Source: Liolophura sinensis
Taxonomy: Eukaryota; Mollusca; Polyplacophora; Chitonida; Chitonidae
Length of the DNA stretch: 30,144 nucleotides
Direction: 5' to 3'
NCBI RefSeq assembly: GCF_032854445.1
Contig: NW_027018409.1
Span: forward strand, 1 to 30,144
In this document: positions 23,309 to 30,144 of the stretch, one piece after another
How positions within the stretch are numbered: position 1 is the first letter of the stretch
How the letters are laid out: each line of letters begins with the position of its first letter
The notes under the pieces: generated by a model
The model's input: the letters and a program-made list of their open reading frames with translations, nothing else
The model's database searches: none
What the model was told of the DNA's origin: nothing
Program-made: the position numbers and the translations under genes

Positions 23309-23858
23309 TTCTAAGTCGAAGACAAACTCAATGTCTTTATCTACATGTAGAAAAACCACACCATTTGTATATAAAAAAAACACAAGGTACTTGATACAGT
23401 CCGCTGTAAAAAGTACAATTGAACACTGACCCACATCAATAAGGTGCCAAAAGATGCGCAATTGGGCCAGGCATCTCTAGCTGTTGAAAAATTGCAAATT
23501 TCCTTGGTTTCCATGGAGTAAGAGCCGTTGCTGGGCACGTGATCTTGACATCAATGATTATTCGTTTGTGGCTACAGCCAAAAGTATTGGTCAGAGAGCA
23601 ACGCGGTTTGCACCATTCGATTTCTCGTCAAAAAATACGTCGGATTAGCCTCTTACCAGCAGCATTGGAACAGTTTTTCCACTTTTGGATTTTTGCCTGG
23701 TATTTTTTCTAATTGAAATCGGTTACATTAACTATGTACAATCGCGACTGGTCATTACTATATTCAACTTTTCATTATAAGTTATGTGCCCTTCGGTAGC
23801 CCAGACGACGTCAAATCTTTGGGCCAAGCCCATTTAACTCACCCAGCAAATGTCTTAC
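23309..23858 (+). repeat. Satellite unit 44
   Basis: 550 bp. CTCTAGCTG (CAGCTG lost), ATTCGTTTG, GTCAGA, CGGTTAC, TAT tail. Confidence 0.97.
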
Positions 23859-24407
23859 TTCTAAGTCGAAGACAAACTCAATGTCTTTATCTACATGTAG
23901 AAAAACCAAATCATTTGTATATAAAAGACACACAAGGTACTTCATACAGTCCGCTGTAAAAAGTACAATTGAACACTGACCCACATCAATAAGGTGCCAA
24001 AAGATGCGCAATTGGGCCAGGCATCTCCAGCTGTTGAAAAATTGCAAATTTCCTTGGTTTCCATGGAGTAAGAGCCGTTGCTGGGCACGTGATCTTGACA
24101 TCAATGATTATTCATTTGTGGCTACAGCCAAAAGTATTGGTCGGAGAGCAACGTGGTTTGCACCATTCGATTTCTCGTCAAAAAATACGTCGGATTAGCC
24201 TCTTACCAGTAGCATTGGAACAGTTTTTCTACTTTTGGATTTTGCCTGGTCTTTTTGCGAATTGAAATCGGCTACATTAACTATGTACAATCGCGACTGG
24301 TCATTACTATATTCAACTTTTCATTATAAGTTATGTGCCCTTCGGTAGCCCAGACGACGTCAAATCTTTGGGCAAAGCCCATTTAACTCACCCAGCAGTT
24401 GTCTTAC
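23859..24407 (+). repeat. Satellite unit 45
   Basis: 549 bp. A51 as CCAAATC, AAAAGACAC interrupting the A run, ACTTCATAC, GTGG, CAGTAGC, CTACTT, GCG tail, GGGCAAAG, CAGTTG end. It resembles units 16 and 32. Confidence 0.97.
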
Positions 24408-24957
24408 TTCTAAGTCGAAGACAAACTCAATGTCTTTATCTACATGTAGAAAAACCACACCATTTGTATATAAAAAAAACACAAGGTACTTGATACAGTC
24501 CGCTGTAAAAAGTACAATTGAACACTGACCCACATCAATAACGTGCCAAAAGATACGCAATTGGGCCAGGCATCTCCAGCTGTTGAAAAATTGCAAATTT
24601 CCTTGGTTTCCATGGAGTAAGAGCCGTTGCTGGGCACGTGATCTTGACATCAATGATTATTCATTTGTGGCTACAGCCAAAAGTATTGGTCAGAGAGCAA
24701 CGCGGTTTGCACCATTCGATTTCTCGTCAAAAAATACGTCGGATTAGCCTCTTACCAGCAGCATTGGAACAGTTTTTCCACTTTTGGATTTTTGCCTGGT
24801 CTTTTTTCTAATTGAAATCGGCTACATTAACTATGTACAATCGCGACTGGTCATTACTATATTCAACTTTTCATTATAAGTTATGTGCCCTTCGGTAGCC
24901 CAGACGACGTCAAATCTTTGGGCCAAGCCCATTTAACTCACCCAGCAAATGTCTTAC
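24408..24957 (+). repeat. Satellite unit 46 (trimer position 1)
   Basis: 550 bp. AACGTGCC, AGATACG, GTCAGA, CTT tail. Confidence 0.97.
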
Positions 24958-25507
24958 TTCTAAGTCGAAGACAAACTCAATGTCTTTATCTACATGTAGA
25001 AAAACCACACCATTTGTATATAAAAAAAACACAAGGTACATGATAAAGTCTGCTGTAAAAAGTACAATTGAACACTGACCCACATCAATAAGGTGCCAAA
25101 AGATGCGCAATTGGGCCAGGCATCTCCAGCTGTTGAAAAATTGCAAATTTCCTTGGTTTCCATGGAGTAAGAGCCGTTGCTGGGCACGTGATCTTGACAT
25201 CAATGATTATTCATTTGTGGCTACAGCCAAAAGTATTGGTCGGAGAGCAACGCGGTTTGCACCATTCGATTTCTCGTCAAAAAATACGTCGGATTAGCCT
25301 CTTACCAGCAGCATTGGAACAGTTTTTCCACTTTTGGATTTTTGCCTGGTATTTTTTCTAATTGAAATCGGCTACATTAACTATGTACAATCGCGACTGG
25401 TCATTACTATATTCAACTTTTCATTATAAGTTATGTGCCCTTCGGTAGCCCAGACGACGTCAAATCTTTGGGCCAAGCCCATTTAACTCACCCAGCAAAT
25501 GTCTTAC
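24958..25507 (+). repeat. Satellite unit 47 (trimer position 2)
   Basis: 550 bp. TACATGATAAAGTCTG, TAT tail. Confidence 0.97.
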
Positions 25508-26057
25508 TTCTAAGTCGAAGACAAACTCAAAGTCTTTATCTACATGTAGAAAAACCACACCATTTGTATATAAAAAAAACACAAGGTACTTGATACAGTC
25601 CGCTGTAAAAAGGACAATTGAAGACTGACCCACATCAATAAGGTGCCAAAAGATGCGCAATTGGGCCAGGCATCTCCAGCTGTTGAAAAATTGCAAATTT
25701 CCTTGGTTTCCATGGAGTAAGAGCCGTTGCTGGGCACGTGATCTTGACATCAATGATTATTCATTTGTGGCTACAGCCAAAAGTATTGGTCGGAGAGCAA
25801 CGCGGTTTGCACCATTCGATTTCTCGTCAAAAAATACGTCGGATTAGCCTCTTACCAGCAGCATTGGAACAGTTTTTCCACTTTTGGATTTTTGCCTGGT
25901 ATTTTTTCTAATTGAAATCGGCTACATTAACTATGTACAATCGCGACTGGTCATTACTATATTCAACTTTTCATTATAAGTTATGTGCCCTTCGGTAGCC
26001 CAGACGACGTCAAATCTTTGGGCCAAGCCCATTTAACTCACCCAGCAAATGTCTTAC
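25508..26057 (+). repeat. Satellite unit 48 (trimer position 3)
   Basis: 550 bp. A24, G106, private GAAGACTG, TAT tail. Confidence 0.97.
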
Positions 26058-26607
26058 TTCTAAGTCGAAGACAAACTCAATGTCTTTATCTACATGTAGA
26101 AAAACCACACCATTTGTATATAAAAAAAACACAAGGTACTTGATACAGTCCGCTGTAAAAAGTACAATTGAACACTGACCCACATCAATAAGGTGCCAAA
26201 ATATGCGCAATTGGGCCAGACATCTCCAGCTGTTGAAAAATTGCAAATTTCCTTGGTTTCCATGGAGTAAGAGCCGTTGCTGGGCACGTGATCTTGACAT
26301 CAATGATTATTCATTTGTGGCTACAGCCAAAAGTATTGGTCGGAGAGCAACGCGGTTTGCACCATTCGATTTCTCGTCAAAAAATACGTCGGATTAGCCT
26401 CTTACCAGCAGCATTGGAACAGTTTTTCCACTTTGGGATTTTTGCCTGGTATTTTGTCTAATTGAAATCGGCTACATTAACTATGTACAATCGCGACTGG
26501 TCATTACTATATTCAACTTTTCATTATAAGTTATGTGCCCTTCGGTAGCCCAGACGACGTCAAATCTTTGGGCCAAGCCCATTTAACTCACCCAGCAAAT
26601 GTCTTAC
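26058..26607 (+). repeat. Satellite unit 49 (trimer position 1)
   Basis: 550 bp. AATATG, CAGACATC (otherwise seen only in units 2, 4 and 7), CTTTGGG, TAG tail. Confidence 0.97.
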
Positions 26608-27159
26608 TTCTAAGTCGAAGACAAACTCAATGTCTTTATCTACATGTAGAAAAACCACACCATTTGTATATAAAAAAAACACAAGGTACATGATAAAGTC
26701 TGCTGTAAAAAGTACAATTGAACACTGACCCACATCAATAAGGTGCCAAAAGATGCGCAATTGGGCCAGGCATCTCCAGCTGTTGAAAAATTGCAAATTT
26801 CCTTGGTTTCCATGGAGTAAGAGCCGTTGCTGGGCACGTGATCTTGACATCAATGATTATTCATTTGTGGCTACAGCCAAAAGTATTTGGTCGGAGAGCA
26901 ACGTGGTTTGCACCATTCGATTTCTCGTCAAAAAAATACGTCGGCTTAGCCTCTTACCAGCAGCATTGGAACAGTTTTTCCACTTTTGGATTTTTGCCTG
27001 GTATTTTTTCTAATTGAAATCGGCTACATTAACTATGTACAATCGCGACTGGTCATTACTATATTCAACTTTTCATTATAAGTTATGTGCCCTTCGGTAG
27101 CCCAGACGACGTCAAATCTTTGGGCCAAGCCCATTTAACTCACCCAGCAAATGTCTTAC
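26608..27159 (+). repeat. Satellite unit 50 (trimer position 2)
   Basis: 552 bp. TACATGATAAAGTCTG, GTGG, GTCGGCTTAG, TAT tail. The first of the right-hand indel-rich units. Confidence 0.97.
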
Positions 27160-27710
27160 TTCTAAGTCGAAGACAAACTCAAAGTCTTTATCTACATGTA
27201 GAAAAACCACACCATTTGTATATAAAAAAAAACACAAGGTACTTGATACAGTCCGCTGTAAAAAGGACAATTGAACACTGACCCACATCAATAAGGTGCC
27301 AAAATATGCGCAATTGGGCCAGGCATCTCCAGCTGTTGAAAAATTGCAAATTTCCTTGGTTTCCATGGAGTAAGAGCCGTTGCTGGGCACGTGATCTTGA
27401 CATCAATGATTATTCATTTGTGGCTACAGCCAAAAGTATTGGTCGGAGAGCAACGCGGTTTGCACCATTCGATTTCTCGTCAAAAAATACGTTGGATTAG
27501 CCTCTTACCAGCAGCATTGGAACAGTTTTTCCACTTTGGGATTTTTGCCAGGTCTTTTTGCTAATTGAAATCGGCTACATTAACTATGTACAATCGCGAC
27601 TGGTCATTACTATATTCAACTTTTCATTATAAGTTATGTGCCCTTCGGTAGCCCAGACGACGTCAAATCTTTGGGCCAAGCCCATTTAACTCACCCAGCA
27701 AATGTCTTAC
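27160..27710 (+). repeat. Satellite unit 51 (trimer position 3)
   Basis: 551 bp. A24, G106, AATATG, ACGTTGGA, CTTTGGG, AGG tail. Confidence 0.97.
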
Positions 27711-28259
27711 TTCTAAGTCGAAGACAAACTCAATGTCTTTATCTACATGTAGAAAAACCACACCATTTGTATATAAAAAAAACACAAGGTACTTGATACA
27801 GTCCGCTGTAAAAAGTACAATTGAACACTGACCCACATCAATAAGGTGCCAAAAGATGCGCAATTGGGCCAGGCATCTCCAGTTGTTGAAAAATTGCAAA
27901 TTTCCTTGGTTTCCATGGAGTAAGAGCCGTTGCTGGGCACGTGATCTTGACATCAATGATTATTCATTTGTGGCTACAGCCAAAAGTATTGGTCGGAGAG
28001 CAACGCGGTTTGCACCATTCGATTTCTCGTCAAAAAATACGTCGGATTAGCCTCTTACCAGCAGCATTGGAACAGTTTTTCCACTTTTGGATTTTTGCCT
28101 GGTATTTTGTCTAATTGAAATCGGCTACATTAACTATGTACAATCGCGACTGGTCATTACTATATTCAACTTTTCATTATAAGTTATGTGCCCTTCGGTA
28201 GCCCAGACGACGTCAAATCTTTGGGCCAAGCCCTTTAACTCACCCAGCAAATGTCTTAC
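27711..28259 (+). repeat. Satellite unit 52 (trimer position 1)
   Basis: 549 bp. CCAGTTGTTG, TAG tail, 1 bp loss in AGCCCTTTAAC. Confidence 0.97.
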
Positions 28260-28808
28260 TTCTAAGTCGAAGACAAACTCAATGTCTTTATCTACATGTA
28301 GAAAAACCACACCATTTGTATATAAAAAAACACAAGGTACATGATAAAGTCTGCTGTAAAAAGTACAATTGAACACTGACCACATCAATAAGGTGCCAAA
28401 AGATGCGCAATTGGGCCAGGCATCTCCAGCTGTTGAAAAATTGCAAATTTCCTTGGTTTCCATGGAGTAAGAGCCGTTGCTGGGCACGTGATCTTGACAT
28501 CAATGATTATTCATTTGTGGCTACAGCCAAAAGTATTGGTCGGAGAGCAACGTGTTTGCACCATTCGATTTCTCGTCAAAAAAATACGTCGGATTAGCCT
28601 CTTACCAGCAGCATTGGAACAGTTTTCCACTTTTGGATTTTTGCCTTGTATTTTTCCTAATTGAAATCGGCTACATTAACTATGTACAATCGCGACTGGT
28701 CATTACTATATTCAACTTTTCATTATAAGTTATGTGCCCTTCGGTAGCCCAGACCGACGTCAAATCTTTGGGGCCAAGCCCATTTAACTCACCCAGCAAA
28801 TGTCTTAC
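28260..28808 (+). repeat. Satellite unit 53 (trimer position 2)
   Basis: 549 bp. TACATGATAAAGTCTG, AACGTGTTTGC, tail CTTGTATTTTTCC, several 1 bp indels. Confidence 0.97.
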
Positions 28809-29358
28809 TTCTAAGTCGAAGACAAACTCAAAGTCTTTATCTACATGTAGAAAAACCACACCATTTGTATATAAAAAAACACAAGGTACTTGATACAGTC
28901 CGCTGTAAAAAGGACAATTGAACACTGACCCACATCAATAAGGTGCCAAAATATGCGCAATTGGGCCAGGCATCTCCAGCTGTTGAAAAATTGCAAATTT
29001 CCTTGGTTTCCATGGAGTAAGAGCCGTTGCTGGGCACGTGATCTTGACATCAATGATTATTCATTTGTGCCTACAGCCAAAAGTATTGGTTCGGAGAGCA
29101 ACGCGGTTTGCACCATTCGATTTCTCGTCAAAAAATACGTCGGATTAGCCTCTTACCAGCAGCATTGGAACAGTTTTTTCCACTTTTGATTTTTGCCTGG
29201 TATTTTTTCTAATTGAAATCGGCTACATTAACTATGTACAATCGCGACTGGTCATTACTATATTCAACTTTTCATTATAAGTTATGTGCCCTTCGGTAGC
29301 CCAGACGACGTCAAATCTTTGGGCCAAGCCCATTTAACTCACCCAGCAAATGTCTTAC
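28809..29358 (+). repeat. Satellite unit 54 (trimer position 3)
   Basis: 550 bp. A24, G106, AATATG, GTGCCTACAG, GGTTCGGAG, TAT tail. Confidence 0.97.
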
Positions 29359-29910
29359 TTCTAAGTCGAAGACAAACTCAATGTCTTTATCTACATGTAG
29401 AAAAACCACACCATTTGTATATAAAAAAAACACAAGGTACTTGATACAGTCCGCTGTAAAAAGTACAATTGAACACTGACCCACATCAATAAGGTGCCAA
29501 AAGATACGCAATTGGGCCAGCATCTCCAGCTGTTGAAAAATTGCAAATTTCCTTGGTTTCCATGGAGTAAGAGCCGTTGCTGGCACGTGATCTTGACATC
29601 AATGATTATTCATTTGTGGCTACAGCCAAAAGTATTGGTCAGAGAGCAAACGCGGTTTTGCACCATTCGATTTCTCGTCAAAAAATACGTCGGATTAGCC
29701 TCTTACCAGCAGCCATTGGAACAGTTTTTCCACTTTTGGATTTTTGCCTGGTCTTTTTTCTAATTTGAAATCGGCTACATTAACTATGTACAATCGCGAC
29801 TGGTCATTACTATATTCAACTTTTCATTATAAGTTATGTGCCCTTCGGTAGCCCAGACGACGTCAAATCTTTGGGCCAAGCCCATTTAACTCACCCAGCA
29901 AATGTCTTAC
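29359..29910 (+). repeat. Satellite unit 55 (trimer position 1)
   Basis: 552 bp. AGATACG, GTCAGA, CTT tail (as unit 46), 1 bp indels in GCCAGCATC, GCAAACGCGG and TAATTTGAAATC. Confidence 0.97.
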
Positions 29911-30144
29911 TTCTAAGTCGAAGACAAACTCAATGTCTTTATCTACATGTAGAAAAACCACACCATTTGTATATAAAAAAAAACACAAGGTACATGATAA
30001 AGTCTGCTGTAAAAAGTACAATTGAACACTGACCCACATCAATAAGGTGCCAAAAGATGCGCAATTGGGGCCAGGCATCTCCAGCTGTTGAAAAATTGCA
30101 AATTTCCTTGGTTTCCATGGAGTAAGAGCCGTTGCTTGGGCACG
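29911..30144 (+). repeat. Satellite unit 56 (trimer position 2), cut by the window edge
   Basis: First 234 bp of a unit. TACATGATAAAGTCTG places it in the trimer phase. It carries extra bases in TTGGGGCC and GCTTGGGCACG. Confidence 0.97.

Larger units (their letters stand above)
18910..23858 (+). repeat. Dimer-like alternation (units 36-44), about 1.1 kb period
   Basis: Offset 24 alternates strictly T, A, T, A, T, A, T, A, T over units 36 to 44, with AAAGTC in 37, 39, 41 and 43. Other markers do not all follow the two-unit period, so this is a loose dimeric higher-order pattern. The matching stretch of copy 1 (units 24-28, 12304-15058) alternates in the same phase. Confidence 0.75.
1..30144 (+). 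repeat. Satellite DNA array, about 550 bp tandem unit, head to tail
   Basis: TTCTAAGTCG recurs at 1, 551, 1103, 1656, 2203 and so on to 29911, every 542-555 bp apart from one 197 bp unit. Every base of the window belongs to a unit and all units share one orientation. Units are near-identical, differing by a limited set of shared point variants plus private 1-8 bp indels. The reference unit is about 40.5% GC with 18 CpG dinucleotides, only mildly below expectation. I could find no shorter internal period. Both array ends lie outside the window. A 550 bp unit is close to three nucleosome spacings (inference). Similarity to any known satellite family was not tested. Confidence 0.99.
24408..30144 (+). 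repeat. Trimeric higher-order repeat, about 1650 bp period
   Basis: From unit 46 onward the unit types cycle with period three. Units 47, 50, 53 and 56 carry TACATGATAAAGTCTG in place of the usual TACTTGATACAGTCCG. Units 48, 51 and 54 carry A at offset 24 and G at offset 106. Units 46, 49, 52 and 55 carry neither. Class starts are 24958, 26608, 28260 and 29911 (steps 1650, 1652, 1651) and 25508, 27160 and 28809 (steps 1652, 1649). Units 46 and 55 also share AGATACG, GTCAGA and the CTT tail. The pattern is still running at the right edge. Confidence 0.87.

Noticed and set aside
1-30144. CRISPR array
   Set aside because: There are no short repeats separated by unique spacers. The repeat is contiguous, 550 bp long and has no spacers or cas genes.
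1-30144. Tandem 5S rRNA, snRNA, tRNA or histone gene cluster
   Set aside because: The unit length is compatible with 5S clusters, but I see no 5S internal control region, no tRNA A and B boxes in order, no snRNA core and no histone-like frame.
1-30144. Tandem transposable element or LTR array
   Set aside because: No terminal inverted repeats, LTR ends, poly(A)-tailed element, target-site duplications or transposase/reverse-transcriptase motifs were found in the unit.
1-30144. Telomeric or simple-sequence repeats
   Set aside because: No runs of a short telomere-type motif. The only simple sequence is the A run of about 7-11 bases and T-rich tails inside each unit.

Overview
The whole window is one tandem array of satellite DNA. 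A unit of about 550 bp is repeated head to tail on the same strand from the first base to the last: 54 full-length units (542-555 bp, 20 of them exactly 550), one truncated unit of 197 bp, and a 234 bp partial unit at the right edge. I see no flanking unique DNA, no inversion, no inserted transposon and no convincing gene. GC is about 40.5% in the reference unit. This organisation suggests a eukaryotic heterochromatic, pericentromeric, centromeric or subtelomeric array. The sequence alone does not identify the species.

Units are numbered 1-56, each starting at TTCTAAGTCG. Unit 36 (18910-19459) is close to the consensus and is the reference. Offsets are counted from its first base. Recurrent marker sites are: offset 24 (T, or A in AAAGTC); offset 51 (C, or A in CCAAACC); offset 106 (T, or G in AAGGAC); offsets 145-148 (AGATG, or AATATG, or AGATACG); offset 285 (GTCGGA or GTCAGA); offset 296 (GCGG or GTGG); offset 362 (CCACTT or CTACTT); tail near 380-400 (TAT = GGTATTTTTTC, TAG = GGTATTTTGTC, AGG = CCAGGTCTTTTTGC, GCG = GGTCTTTTTGCGAATTG, CTT = GGTCTTTTTTC); offset 481 (GTGCCC or GTGGCC); offset 517 (GGGCCAAG or GGGCAAAG); offset 541 (CAAATG or CAGTTG). 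Each unit entry lists only its differences from the reference.

Layout: 1-7712 (units 1-14) is a mixed, indel-rich stretch with no regular higher order. 7713-10463 (units 15-19) is clean. 10464-10660 is the truncated unit. 10661-12303 is indel-rich. 12304-15609 is clean, with alternating marker states. 15610-17809 is again indel-rich. 17810-26607 is very uniform (units of 548-551 bp). It holds a dimer-like alternation (units 36-44) and then the start of a trimeric higher-order repeat (from unit 46) that runs to the right edge. Units 16-28 and units 32-42 are two copies of one multi-unit block that differ by an internal rearrangement at the truncated unit.

There are no genes working together here. 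The interest lies in the array's internal evolution: higher-order periodicity, a segmental duplication, a microhomology-type deletion, CpG-type variants, and a conserved 30 bp dyad next to a TATA-like stretch that could matter for structure or transcription.
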